Source of the DNA: Acidobacteriota bacterium
GTDB lineage: Bacteria > Acidobacteriota > Terriglobia > Acidiferrales > UBA7541
Assembly: GCA_003224135.1 (NCBI GenBank)
Contig: QHYO01000530.1
Coordinates: 1 to 8,733 of the forward strand
Direction: 5' to 3'
Length of the DNA stretch: 8,733 bases
Position 1 is the stretch's first letter; the number at the start of each line of letters is the position of its first letter. The notes under the pieces were generated by a model. That model had not been told where the DNA came from. It saw nothing but the letters and a program-made list of their open reading frames with translations, and did not search any database. Shown in pieces: positions 1 through 8,390 of the stretch. Position numbers and translations under genes: made by a program.

Positions 1-3000
1 TTACATCGATCTCCGGCAGTACGCTGAACGCATCGAACCGCACTGAGTTTGTGATGTTGTACACGCTCCAGTTAAACGCCAGCTTCTGCCGCTCAGTGAA
101 GTTCCAACTCTTGGTGAGCGACATGTCGATCCCGAAGTATCCGGGACCGCGAAGGTTGTTGCGCTGTCCGACCTCGCCCGGGAACGGGAAGTCAAACGCA
201 GAAATAGCGGCGCCCGGGTTCTGGAACATGTTCACGTCGCCGTCGGCGTCCGTGAAAGTGCCGGTCTTCGGTTTCGGTCCAACGAGATTCGCAAACCCGT
301 TCAACTCCCAGTTGGTTGGAAATACCAAGCCGTTCTGTACTCCAAACGGCAATCCGCTGGTCCATTTCGCGAGACCCGACCAACTCCATCCGCCGAGAAT
401 CGCGTCAACGCCGCGGTTCCAGCCACTTCCCCACTTCTGATGGCGTCCAAAGGGAACTTCATAAACCCAGTTGGTATTGATCTGGTGCGTCATATCGTAG
501 TCCGATACCGCGCGAAACAGCCCCGGATCGAATGGATTGTAGATTTCGCCGGTGCCAAAGAAGCTTCCTTCAAATAACGAAACTCGCTCGGCATCCGAGC
601 CCATATCGATCGATTTCGAATATGTATAGTTGAAATCCCATGTCAAGCCGTGCGTCGCGCGATGCCGCAACATGAGCTGCAACGCGTTGTAATTGCTGCG
701 TCCGGAGGAAGTCCAGCTGTAAAGTGATGCGTCCTGCGCCTGGAAAAAGGAGAATCGACCGTTCTTGGGGAAGTAAGACACCGGATTTCCGTTGGAATCC
801 GTCAGGCTCGCATCGGGAATACCCGAAATGTCCCACACCGAGAGCGGAGTGGTTTCGTTCGTACTGCCGACACAAAACAGGTCATACACCGCGACGATTG
901 GGTTGGTGGTCGAATTAATCAGCTGGCCAGGATTCCGGCAGCCGGCTTGCGTCGCACCCAGTCCAACTCCCAACTGATAGGCTCCGCCCGCCTGCAGAGG
1001 TTGAAGCATGTCGGTCCAATACTGCTGCACGTTGGCGGGAAGGCTGGCAGGATTGAAATTGTTGGTGGTAACGCCCTGCCGGTAGATTTTCGCCAAGGCA
1101 GTCACAGCTTGAAAATATCCGATGCCGCTCTTCGGATCGAAAAGATTCAGTGGTTGCGCCAAATCTTTTTCTTGCAGCAAACGACGGCCCAGTCTGCCGA
1201 CGTAAGCTGCTTCAAATGTGAAGCCGCCTTTGAGTTCGCGGGTAACCGAGAAATCGAACCCGTACGAATAAGGCGTCTTCATCTTGTCGTCCAGACCCCA
1301 ATAGATCGCGAAACCTCCGGAATTGGGATCGGATGGCGGCGTCGACGGGAACCCCGGCGTCGGCGGTGGCACAATCATTGCAGGCGGCAAATCATGCAAA
1401 CCGGTGTATCGAGGCGCGGTGTCGAGATCCACGAATCCTGGGGGAAACGTGCTCGTGGAAATAAAACCAAACGAACCTTGCCGGTCGTAGGTGTTGATGG
1501 TTCCCTGCCCAAAGTGGTCGTAGTAAACTCCGGCGCCCCAACGAATGGAAGTTTTGCCAGGACCGCCAAACAAACTGCCGAGCAAACCATCTTTGTAGCC
1601 GGGCGAGTACGCCATAGAAATGCGTGGAGCAATATTCTTGTAGTCCCAAGCCCAATATCCGGGCTTGCCATTTGCCGGACCGGAAAGGTCCATAGTGAAA
1701 GTCGGATTGAAGCTTATGCCTTGAACCATGTCCTTCATGCGGGTATTAAAGAAATCGTGCAGGCTAATGCTCGGATTCACCTGGTTGCCGTCTGTTTCGT
1801 AGGGTGGCTGCAGCAAGGAATAGCGCAGTCCATACGTAAACGTCAGGTTCGGCTTGATGCGCCAGGCGTCTTGCGCGTAAAACTCCAGCTCATTATCGCG
1901 AAAGTGCCGTCCGACGAATGATCCCGGCGTTTGGAATTGTCCATTCTTGTTTTGTACGTAGGTTGTGTCGAGTTCGCTGACCGATCCGACCAATGCCATC
2001 GCGGCAAAGTCATAGGAATTGGCGAAAGTGTCATCGACACTTGGAAACCCGTTTGAACCTGGATCGAGCGTCCCGCCCTGATTGGCGATGCCGCCCGCGG
2101 GCAAGAACGCGCTGTTGGTCAGGCCTTCGCTGAACGAGTTGTTATTCGAGTTACGAAAATTTGTCACGAACCGGTAATTTCCGCCAAACTGCAGAGTATG
2201 TTTTCCGCGAGTCCAGCTGAAATCGTCCGTGATGTTGTGCACAGGCACAATGACGCTCGTCGTCCGCGTGCGCGCCACTGGCGTATCCAGTCCACGCAGT
2301 CGCACGAACGGGTCGGTTGACGCCCCATTCTGCCCAATGCCCTGGCGGATGAATCCATAGTGGATGCTGTTCACTTTCGTCGGGCTAATGATCCACGTGT
2401 ATCCGCCGAGAACGCCCTTGGAGTTATTCGTGTCCACTTCTTTCGGCGGCTGTTCCGGAAACCATTCTCCCAGGGATCTGTTGTCGTTTTGCAGTCCAAG
2501 GCGCGCAAAAATGCGCTGCGTGCCGCTCTGCGTGATGTTGTAGTCAAACTTCGCTACATAAGTGTCAAGCTTGTTCGGCGCGGGAGAAGAGAATGTAAAT
2601 CCCTGATAATTCACGCCATCGCTGTTCGCACCCTGATTGGTGTTCGGCACGGGATACTGGTTCAAGGTATTGATCACATTCGGATTCACGCCCGGTCCCC
2701 ACGGACAGACACCGTTGGCCGCACAATTCGGATCCATGCTCGCAATTTCCGGCGCTCCCAGCGCTCGGAATCCCGAAGGGACATTCACGCCGAAGGTCTG
2801 TGGATTGAATTGCGCATCCACTCCTTGTACTTGCTGTGTGCCACCGGGACACTGAGCCGTGTCAGCGCACTGGTACATGAGAATGCCTTCGCGAAGCGTC
2901 TGGCTGGGCACCTGGCGAAGCTGCTGCGAATTCTCATGGGTGCGTTGACCTTCATAGGCCAGAAAAAAGAACAGACGATCTTTCTTGACGGGACCGCCGA

Positions 3001-3901
3001 AACTGCCGCCAAACGTATTCCGCAAAAGATGAGCCGGCTTGTTTGGCTCACCGGCAGTCAATTCCGCGTGCTTGTTGAAATAATCGTTGGCAACGGTGTT
3101 TGTCGGGCGGTTGTACTCGTACGCCGTGCCGTGAAAATCATTCGTTCCGCTTTTTGTCTGCAGCTGAACCTGTGCCCCGGAGGAACGTCCGACGTCGGCG
3201 CCAGAGTTTGTCGTAGTGACTCTGAACTCTTCGATGGAGTCCAAAGTGGTACGCAAGGCGCCTTGAAACGCTGTGCCCAGCGTCTGATCATTGTTGTCGA
3301 TTCCGTCCAAGGTAAGGTTCGTCTGGTCGCTGCGGCCGCCGTTCACGGAACCGCCGCGGCTGTCGCCGGTGAGGTCGACCTGATCGCGGTCTGCGACGGT
3401 GACCACTCCCGGTTGCAAGCTCAGGATCGCAGCCGGATCGCGGCCCTCAAATGGCAGCGCCGAAATTTGTGCCTGATTGAACGCGTTTCCAATCGTCGCA
3501 TCGGTCGTATTGATCGTCTGCGACGTGCTGATCACTTCCACTGTCGTAGCGACACCCGCCAATTGCATTGTGAAATTGTTCGTCGCCGGAGTTGCCACCA
3601 GCAGTTGCAGATTGGTTTGTTTGTATGTTGCGAAGCCGGGCGCTTCCACTGTAAGCGAGTAGGTCGCCGGCCGAACTTCCAAGAATTGATACGCGCCGTC
3701 TTTGTCCGTCTGCGTTGTGAGCGTAACGCCAATGTCCGAACTCGTGAGCGTAAGCGTCGCATTCGGTACGGACGCTCCCCTCTGATCCGTGATCACGCCA
3801 CGCACTGAAGTCGTGCCGCTCTGCCCGAACATGCTTGCTGCCACCAACAGAATGCTCATGCACGCAAGAGCATGCCTTCTTACAATGCCCAGCCACTCCA
3901 T
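1..3901 (-). CDS. Oar-like TonB-dependent outer-membrane receptor, 3' end cut by window edge
   Basis: Large outer-membrane beta-barrel receptor, expected to take up or export an unidentified ligand using TonB energy. The frame is open from the ATG at 3901 to the left edge: 1,300 codons and no stop. Residues 1-26 form a signal peptide (Arg8-Arg9, hydrophobic core ALACMSILLVAASMFG). Residues about 28-114 are a carboxypeptidase-regulatory-like beta-sandwich (GTTSVRGVITD, DGAYQF, PATYSLTVEAPGF). About 125-255 is the plug (NGGRSDQTNLTLDG, LDSIEEFRVTT, TKSGTNDFHG). The rest is barrel, with KKDRLFFF near 307-314 and NYTYSKSID near 1091-1099. The mature part has six cysteines in three close pairs (345/351, 393/399, 988/1010). 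By alignment with the neighbouring paralog, only about 25-30 C-terminal residues are missing. The start is backed by a Shine-Dalgarno directly upstream and by the signal peptide beginning there. In Myxococcus, Oar is needed for protease PopC export; whether that applies here is unknown. No TonB box was recognised. Confidence 0.93.
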   Translation of the reverse strand, partial: MEWLGIVRRHALACMSILLVAASMFGQSGTTSVRGVITDQRGASVPNATLTLTSSDIGVTLTTQTDKDGAYQFLEVRPATYSLTVEAPGFATYKQTNLQLLVATPATNNFTMQLAGVATTVEVISTSQTINTTDATIGNAFNQAQISALPFEGRDPAAILSLQPGVVTVADRDQVDLTGDSRGGSVNGGRSDQTNLTLDGIDNNDQTLGTAFQGALRTTLDSIEEFRVTTTNSGADVGRSSGAQVQLQTKSGTNDFHGTAYEYNRPTNTVANDYFNKHAELTAGEPNKPAHLLRNTFGGSFGGPVKKDRLFFFLAYEGQRTHENSQQLRQVPSQTLREGILMYQCADTAQCPGGTQQVQGVDAQFNPQTFGVNVPSGFRALGAPEIASMDPNCAANGVCPWGPGVNPNVINTLNQYPVPNTNQGANSDGVNYQGFTFSSPAPNKLDTYVAKFDYNITQSGTQRIFARLGLQNDNRSLGEWFPEQPPKEVDTNNSKGVLGGYTWIISPTKVNSIHYGFIRQGIGQNGASTDPFVRLRGLDTPVARTRTTSVIVPVHNITDDFSWTRGKHTLQFGGNYRFVTNFRNSNNNSFSEGLTNSAFLPAGGIANQGGTLDPGSNGFPSVDDTFANSYDFAAMALVGSVSELDTTYVQNKNGQFQTPGSFVGRHFRDNELEFYAQDAWRIKPNLTFTYGLRYSLLQPPYETDGNQVNPSISLHDFFNTRMKDMVQGISFNPTFTMDLSGPANGKPGYWAWDYKNIAPRISMAYSPGYKDGLLGSLFGGPGKTSIRWGAGVYYDHFGQGTINTYDRQGSFGFISTSTFPPGFVDLDTAPRYTGLHDLPPAMIVPPPTPGFPSTPPSDPNSGGFAIYWGLDDKMKTPYSYGFDFSVTRELKGGFTFEAAYVGRLGRRLLQEKDLAQPLNLFDPKSGIGYFQAVTALAKIYRQGVTTNNFNPASLPANVQQYWTDMLQPLQAGGAYQLGVGLGATQAGCRNPGQLINSTTNPIVAVYDLFCVGSTNETTPLSVWDISGIPDASLTDSNGNPVSYFPKNGRFSFFQAQDASLYSWTSSGRSNYNALQLMLRHRATHGLTWDFNYTYSKSIDMGSDAERVSLFEGSFFGTGEIYNPFDPGLFRAVSDYDMTHQINTNWVYEVPFGRHQKWGSGWNRGVDAILGGWSWSGLAKWTSGLPFGVQNGLVFPTNWELNGFANLVGPKPKTGTFTDADGDVNMFQNPGAAISAFDFPFPGEVGQRNNLRGPGYFGIDMSLTKSWNFTERQKLAFNWSVYNITNSVRFDAFSVLPEIDV

Positions 3902-3930
3902 GGAACCTCCCTCCCCGCACACACGCGGGG
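3902..3930 (-). promoter_or_regulatory. Ribosome-binding site with adjoining GC-rich hairpin
   Basis: Read on the minus strand, the start at 3901 is preceded by GGGGAGGGAGGTTCC. This offers two overlapping Shine-Dalgarno cores. One GGAGG is at 3906-3910, with a 4-base spacer. The other GGAGG is at 3910-3914, with a more usual 8-base spacer. Just upstream, CCCCGC (3925-3930 on minus) and GCGGGG (3913-3918) form a perfect 6-bp stem with a 6-base loop. The better-spaced core overlaps the 3' arm by two bases, while the closer one is free. The hairpin and the motifs are seen directly; any control of translation is inferred. Confidence 0.6.
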
Positions 3931-3978
3931 TATCAACCTGCAGGATTTTTTTGGGCATTTGACTCGGCAGGCAAACAA

Positions 3979-4000
3979 CCACTTAAAAGGCTATAAGTGG
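3979..4000. repeat. Inverted repeat CCACTTA-N8-TAAGTGG
   Basis: A perfect 7-bp inverted repeat with an 8-base spacer lies 78-99 bases upstream of the start at 3901. On the minus strand it includes TTATAG, a weak -10-like hexamer, without a good -35 at the right distance. Size and position would suit a dimeric-regulator operator or a small leader hairpin. The repeat is seen directly; the role is a guess, and one such repeat can arise by chance. Confidence 0.35.
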
Positions 4001-4221
4001 CAAAGGAACAGTTGCACGAGGACCGCTCCGGACAGCCTACCCCACCAAAACATTACCCTAAATTCTTTTTACATGATTTTCTCCCAGGCCAATTTGGCAG
4101 CAGGATCGATTTTTCTCGGCATGTCAACGATTCGAGACATTTTGCATCAGAGAAAAAATCATTGATCGTGCTTTTGGATGTGGTGGGTCTTACCGTGTTT
4201 CGACGAAAGAAATGGAAACGC

Positions 4222-4246
4222 CGCCAAGCCTCTGTGCAGCTCGGCG
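4222..4246 (-). terminator. Weak terminator-like hairpin after the complete receptor gene
   Basis: About 26 bases past the stop of the gene ending at 4272, the minus strand reads cGCCGAGC, a 9-base loop, then GCTTGGCg. This makes an 8-bp stem including one G-U pair, followed by T-rich sequence (GTTTCCATTTCTTTC) rather than a true U-tract. Position fits a transcription end, but the stem is short and the tail interrupted, so the call is tentative. Confidence 0.3.
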
Positions 4247-4271
4247 CCATTTCAGGTTTAGACGAACTTTT

Positions 4272-7200
4272 TTAAAATTCGTAGCGCAGCGCGAACTGCA
4301 TGACACGAGGATTCGTCAACAATCCCGTGTACAACCCAAAAGCTTGGCCGGAATCGATGTTCAGGTTCGCGCTCTGGACGTCGAATCGGTGCAGGTTAGG
4401 AACGTTGAAGACCTCCCAGCGGAGTTGCAAGCTGTGTGATTCCTTCCACGGCATAATCCAGCGCTTTGACAATCCGAGATCCAGCCCGGCAAAGCCTTGA
4501 CCTCGGATCTGGTTTCTGCCGCCGCTTTCACCCGGAAACGCGTGCCGGAAGGCCCCGATGCCGGTGCTGCCCTGAGGATCTTTGAAAAGGCTAATGGTGC
4601 CGTCCGCCGGATTCACGGTTGTTCCCGCAGCGAAGGGGCTGATTTGCACTGCGCCCCCGCCCAATTGCCAGTTCGTCGGCCAAGTTCCGCCATTAAGCAC
4701 ACTCGCGGGGAAACCACTGGTCCAACGGGCTAGGCCCGCAAGTTGCCAGCCCCCAATCAACGCGTCCAGGCCTTTGCTCGTGTCGTGTCCTAAGGCGCGG
4801 CCACGGCCAAACGGCAGTTCAATCACCCAGTTCGCATTGATTTGGTGTGGTAGATCGAAATCGGAAACCGCGCGGCGCGCATTCGGATCCCAGGAATTGA
4901 TGACCTGGCCACCCAAACCGCCCCACTCCGTGACGCGCTCCGCATCGGACATAATGTCAATTGATTTTGAATATGTGTAGTTGAGGTCAAATTGTAATCC
5001 ACGAGCCATGCGCTTGTGCAAGGTCACCTGCAACGCGTTGTAATTGGCCCTCCCCCTTGACCGCCACGCGTATAGCGATTTGAATTGCTTGTTGAAGAAA
5101 GCAGCGGGGCCCAGTTTGGTCGGATAGTAGTTGAGGACATTCCCCGAACTGTCCGTGGCCACGCCCGCGATACCCGGGTTTCCGGAGAAATCGGAACCAA
5201 CCTGATCGATCTGCCACAGTGGAGTGGTCTCATTGAAAACATTGCAGCTGTATAGGTCATAAACGGCTTGGAGCGGGCTTAGCGTCGATCCACCACTGCA
5301 CGCGAGAGAATACGCATCGCCCGGCGCAAGCGGCGCCATCAAATTCTGCCAATATGCCGAAGTTGACCCGACCAGACCGGGCGTGATCGCGGACGTTGGC
5401 GTTCCTGCGGCACCTAACTCGGACAGGCGTCGTGCAGCTTGAAAATAATTGACGCCCGAAGTCTTGTCGGTAAGGTTGAGAGGCATCGCCAGGTCTTCCT
5501 GGACCAAAAGCCGGTGGGAGTAGCGCCCAACGTAGGAAACTTCAAGGCTAAAGCCTTTGGCAAATTCGCGGCCCAGCGAAAAATCAACCGTGTACGAGTA
5601 CGGAGTCCTGATGGAGCTGTCCAAGCCCCAATTGATTGCCAGCCCCCCTTCCTGGTTCGGTGGCGTGAACGGGAAACCTCCTGGCGGGGCGGTTGGGAAA
5701 AGGGGGCTTGACGTCGGTAGGTCGTTTAAGCCGGTCACCCGGGGCGCCGTCGCCACCGAAGGCGCAGTCGTGTTTGTCAATTGAGTGGATAATCCGAACG
5801 AGCCAAATTGGTCGAATGTGCTCAGCAGACCGGCTCCCACGCGGTCGTACACAATGCCAAAACCTCCTCGAAGGGAAGTCTTGCTGCTATTTCCAAAGAG
5901 TGCACCCAGCAGGCCCGAGGAAGCATTCGGCGAATACGCAAACGCGACTCGCGGACCAAAATTTTTGTAGTCCCATTTGTAAAAACCATCTCTGCCGTTT
6001 GCCGGCCCTGCCAGATCCATGGTGATGACCGGATCCTGATTCGACCCGATCTCATTTGCCATATTGTTCGCTCGCTGCAAAAACCAATCTCCTAATCCTA
6101 CATTCGGAGCCACCTGCGTTCCCGTCGTCTCCCAAGGTGGCGAGAAGAGCGAATACCGCAGGCCCAAGGTCAACGTTAAATTTGGCTTTGCTTTGAAGAC
6201 ATCCTGAACGTAGAACTCATATTCATTTGCTGCCCAGTGACGCTTCACTGGCGAATTCAGCGGCAGCGCATTCCCCTGTTTTTCATAGTTATAAGTGGCA
6301 TCGAGTTCACTGAGGATGCCCATCAGCGCCATCGTGGGATAGTCATAAGAATTGGTGAAGCCATCAGCTACAGCCGGAAAACCGTTAGAGCCCGGATCCA
6401 AGGGGCTCGCCTTGTTGGCCAAGCCGGCGGTGTCCAGTCCCGAAGAATTCGTGACAGCAGAGCTGAAAGAGCTCAGGAAATTCTCTCTCGGATTGCGGAT
6501 GAAACGCAGATTGGTTCCGAACTGAAGCGTGTGGCGACCCCGAATCCATGACAGGTCATCCACGAGATTGTGCACTGGCGTCTGGTAATTAAAGCTCCGC
6601 GTAACGGCTAGCGAGGAGTTTGCCGGCGTACTGTTATCGTTTAGCCCGCGGAAATAGATGAATGATTGAGTATCGTTATTTCCTAAAACGCCGATGCTCT
6701 GGCGGGTGTATCCCCAACGGAAATTGTTCAACAGATTTTGACGAATGGTGGCGGTGTAGCCGACTGTGAATCCCTTACTGTAATCGACATTTGATTTGAG
6801 CGGACTCTGGCTGAGAAAATACGGCGAGGTGGCATGAACGTCATTGCGAAGCGCGCCCCGCCAGAACAGCGTGTGGTTGCCATTGGCAGTCAACTTGTAA
6901 TCGAGTCTTGCGATATACCAGTTAGCCGTGGTTGGAATCGGACCGCGGAAACGATACCCGACAAAATTATGTTGGTCGCCGAGAGTCAGGTCTGTAGGTT
7001 CCGGAAAACCATTGAAGTAGCTCAGCATCACCTGATTCGGACCGATGTGCAGCGGGTCCATTGCAGTCAGATTCGCAGGAGTGAGCGCCGTGTATCCCGC
7101 GGGCGTCGAAAAACTCGTACCGGGAATTGCTCCCCCAGGGCATTGCGTCGGGTCGGCGCACTGATAAATCACGATCCCCTGCCGTAACGTGTCGCTCGGA

Positions 7201-8198
7201 ACGATTCTCTGTTCAGAAGCCTCTTCCGCCTGCCGGTACCCTTCATAATTCGCGAAGAAAAATAGACGGTCCTTCCAAATCGGACCGCCGACCGACGCCC
7301 CGAATATGTTTCGAATCTGCTTTGGAGCAACGTTGGGCTCGCCACTTTGAAGTTCGCTGCTTTTCACAAAATAGTCATTGGCACTGGTTAGGGTATTGCG
7401 ATGGTATTCATACAGTGAACCGTGGAAATTGTTGGTGCCACTCTTCGTCACGAGCGAAACCTGCGCGCCCGATGAACGGCCCTGGTCCGCATTGTAGCTG
7501 GAGGTCGTCACTCTGAATTCCTGCACTGAATCCACGGAAACTGGCAGCACCGAAGTGAATGCGTTGCCGTTCACCTGATCGTTCACGTCCACGCCGTCGA
7601 GCGTCAAGTTGCTCTGGTCGCTGCGCGCACCGTTCACCGCTCCGCTGCGGGTGTCCACATCCCTGTTGATATCGCTTCGATTGCCGGTGTAAACGACTCC
7701 GGCCTGCAACGTCAGAAGCTCGGGAACGCTCCTTCCTTCGAGAGGTAATTGCCTGATCTGGTTCTCATTGAACGCCGTTCCAAGTGACGCATCCGTGGTA
7801 TTCAGAGCCTCCACCAAAGCGGAGACTTCTACTGTTTGCGTCGATAACCCTAACTGGAGGGTTACCGTTTGCGTCGCAGGCGTATTAACCAGCAATTGAA
7901 CGTTGCTCAGCTCATATTTCTGAAAATCTTCCTTCTCCACCCTCAGCGAGTACGCGCCAGGAGCCAGTCCAGGGAATTCGTACGCACCCGTCTCCCCGCT
8001 AAGCACGGTGCGTTCAAAACCCTGTTGTGAATTCGAGAGCGTGACTTTCGCGCCGACGATCGCTGCGCCGCTCTTGTCCAAAATGGTGCCGCGAAGCGAC
8101 GTGGTGCCAGTCTGTGCAACCGCCGCGTTACTACCAAACAAGCACACCACCAACAATGCGATAGAAACGCCAAAGAGACCTTTAGTATGCCGCTGCAT
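4272..8198 (-). CDS. Oar-like TonB-dependent outer-membrane receptor, complete, 1,308 residues
   Basis: Complete member of the same family as the gene starting at 3901. The frame is open further up, to an ATG at 8351. The ATG at 8198 is preferred because AAGGAG stands 6 bases before it and the product then begins with a normal signal peptide (residues 1-28, RHTK, hydrophobic GVSIALLVVCLFG, AVA cleavage). The longer start would put 51 polar residues ahead of it. Residues about 30-113 are the carboxypeptidase-regulatory-like domain (GTTSLRGTILD, TGAYEFPGL, GAYSLRVEKEDF). About 125-260 is the plug (NGARSDQSNLTLDG, SVDSVQEFRVTT, TKSGTNNFHG). The barrel has KDRLFFF near 309-315 and SKSID near 1077-1081, and ends ALRYEF with a terminal Phe, the usual outer-membrane assembly signal. 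The mature protein has four cysteines in two pairs (347/353, 967/985). No substrate can be assigned; there is no SusD-like partner. Confidence 0.95.
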   Translation of the reverse strand: MQRHTKGLFGVSIALLVVCLFGSNAAVAQTGTTSLRGTILDKSGAAIVGAKVTLSNSQQGFERTVLSGETGAYEFPGLAPGAYSLRVEKEDFQKYELSNVQLLVNTPATQTVTLQLGLSTQTVEVSALVEALNTTDASLGTAFNENQIRQLPLEGRSVPELLTLQAGVVYTGNRSDINRDVDTRSGAVNGARSDQSNLTLDGVDVNDQVNGNAFTSVLPVSVDSVQEFRVTTSSYNADQGRSSGAQVSLVTKSGTNNFHGSLYEYHRNTLTSANDYFVKSSELQSGEPNVAPKQIRNIFGASVGGPIWKDRLFFFANYEGYRQAEEASEQRIVPSDTLRQGIVIYQCADPTQCPGGAIPGTSFSTPAGYTALTPANLTAMDPLHIGPNQVMLSYFNGFPEPTDLTLGDQHNFVGYRFRGPIPTTANWYIARLDYKLTANGNHTLFWRGALRNDVHATSPYFLSQSPLKSNVDYSKGFTVGYTATIRQNLLNNFRWGYTRQSIGVLGNNDTQSFIYFRGLNDNSTPANSSLAVTRSFNYQTPVHNLVDDLSWIRGRHTLQFGTNLRFIRNPRENFLSSFSSAVTNSSGLDTAGLANKASPLDPGSNGFPAVADGFTNSYDYPTMALMGILSELDATYNYEKQGNALPLNSPVKRHWAANEYEFYVQDVFKAKPNLTLTLGLRYSLFSPPWETTGTQVAPNVGLGDWFLQRANNMANEIGSNQDPVITMDLAGPANGRDGFYKWDYKNFGPRVAFAYSPNASSGLLGALFGNSSKTSLRGGFGIVYDRVGAGLLSTFDQFGSFGLSTQLTNTTAPSVATAPRVTGLNDLPTSSPLFPTAPPGGFPFTPPNQEGGLAINWGLDSSIRTPYSYTVDFSLGREFAKGFSLEVSYVGRYSHRLLVQEDLAMPLNLTDKTSGVNYFQAARRLSELGAAGTPTSAITPGLVGSTSAYWQNLMAPLAPGDAYSLACSGGSTLSPLQAVYDLYSCNVFNETTPLWQIDQVGSDFSGNPGIAGVATDSSGNVLNYYPTKLGPAAFFNKQFKSLYAWRSRGRANYNALQVTLHKRMARGLQFDLNYTYSKSIDIMSDAERVTEWGGLGGQVINSWDPNARRAVSDFDLPHQINANWVIELPFGRGRALGHDTSKGLDALIGGWQLAGLARWTSGFPASVLNGGTWPTNWQLGGGAVQISPFAAGTTVNPADGTISLFKDPQGSTGIGAFRHAFPGESGGRNQIRGQGFAGLDLGLSKRWIMPWKESHSLQLRWEVFNVPNLHRFDVQSANLNIDSGQAFGLYTGLLTNPRVMQFALRYEF

Positions 8199-8204
8199 GA
8201 ACTG

Positions 8205-8210
8205 CTCCTT
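8205..8210 (-). promoter_or_regulatory. Shine-Dalgarno AAGGAG deciding the start at 8198
   Basis: On the minus strand AAGGAG is followed by the 6-base spacer CAGTTC and then ATG. This supports 8198 as the start over the in-frame ATG 153 bases upstream, where only CCAATAGA precedes the codon. Confidence 0.75.
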
Positions 8211-8343
8211 TTCCGCACCCGACTTCGTTGTGGTTTGTGGCTTACTTTTCTGCGAATTGGACACACACGCTGTGGCTAAATCCGGCTGTTGGGGGGAGTT
8301 CTCGACGCGCGACCTCGCGTACTCCGCTCGTACACCACAGGAG

Positions 8344-8359
8344 CCAATCATTCTATTGG
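8344..8359. repeat. Small inverted repeat CCAAT-N6-ATTGG
   Basis: Perfect 5-bp arms with a 6-base spacer sit over the start point expected from the candidate promoter at 8361-8390. An operator here could block transcription initiation, but arms this short often occur by chance. Confidence 0.2.
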
Positions 8360-8360
8360 G

Positions 8361-8390
8361 GTTTTAGGACGAGGCGATGCCAAGTGTCAA
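8361..8390 (-). promoter_or_regulatory. Candidate sigma70-type promoter for the complete receptor gene
   Basis: On the minus strand a perfect -35 hexamer TTGACA (8385-8390) is followed after 18 bases by TAAAAC (8361-8366), four of six matches to TATAAT. AT-rich sequence lies just upstream (about 8390-8435) and could act as an UP element. It also contains TATAAA and TATGTT hexamers that could serve as alternative -10 boxes. Transcription would begin near 8354 and give a leader of about 155 bases. Acidobacterial promoter consensus is poorly known, so confidence is modest. Confidence 0.35.

Larger units (their letters stand above)
3902..4271. other. 370-base intergenic region between the two long receptor genes
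   Basis: No coding sequence is convincing here. In the minus direction it holds a weak terminator-like hairpin (4222-4246), an AT-rich middle, a 7-bp inverted repeat (3979-4000), an 8-bp palindrome CCTGCAGG (3937-3944) next to a run of seven A, and the hairpin plus ribosome-binding site of the gene starting at 3901. A perfect TTGACA lies at 4122-4127 (minus), but 16-18 bases downstream there is only CCTGC-type sequence, so it lacks a matching -10. A promoter for the downstream gene is expected in this gap but I cannot place it with confidence. Confidence 0.6.

Noticed and set aside
6..19. 14-base identity TCGATCTCCGGCAG shared with 8508-8521, suggesting a repeat
   Set aside because: The first copy is coding (LPEID in the left receptor) and the second is in the hairpin. 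A single 14-base match in a window this size can arise by chance and the flanks do not match.
947..1921. Plus-strand open frame of 324 codons opposite the left receptor barrel
   Set aside because: Antisense shadow with Arg-rich, domain-free translation.
2360..3808. Long plus-strand open frame of 482 codons opposite the left receptor
   Set aside because: It lies wholly antisense to a gene with clear domains, its translation is rich in Arg/His/Val with no recognisable domain, and such mirror frames are common opposite GC-biased genes.
1..3901. Possible frameshifted pseudogene, since no closed long minus-strand frame ends inside the window
   Set aside because: Codon-by-codon reading from 3901 stays in one frame with family motifs to the left edge; it is simply cut by the window.
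4122..4127. Perfect TTGACA on the minus strand upstream of the left receptor as a promoter
   Set aside because: No -10-like hexamer stands 16-18 bases downstream.
3872..4275. Two overlapping plus-strand open frames (97 and 92 codons) in the 370-base gap
   Set aside because: No Shine-Dalgarno was noted, they overlap the receptor ends on the other strand, the composition is non-protein-like, and regulatory features of the minus-strand genes explain the region better.
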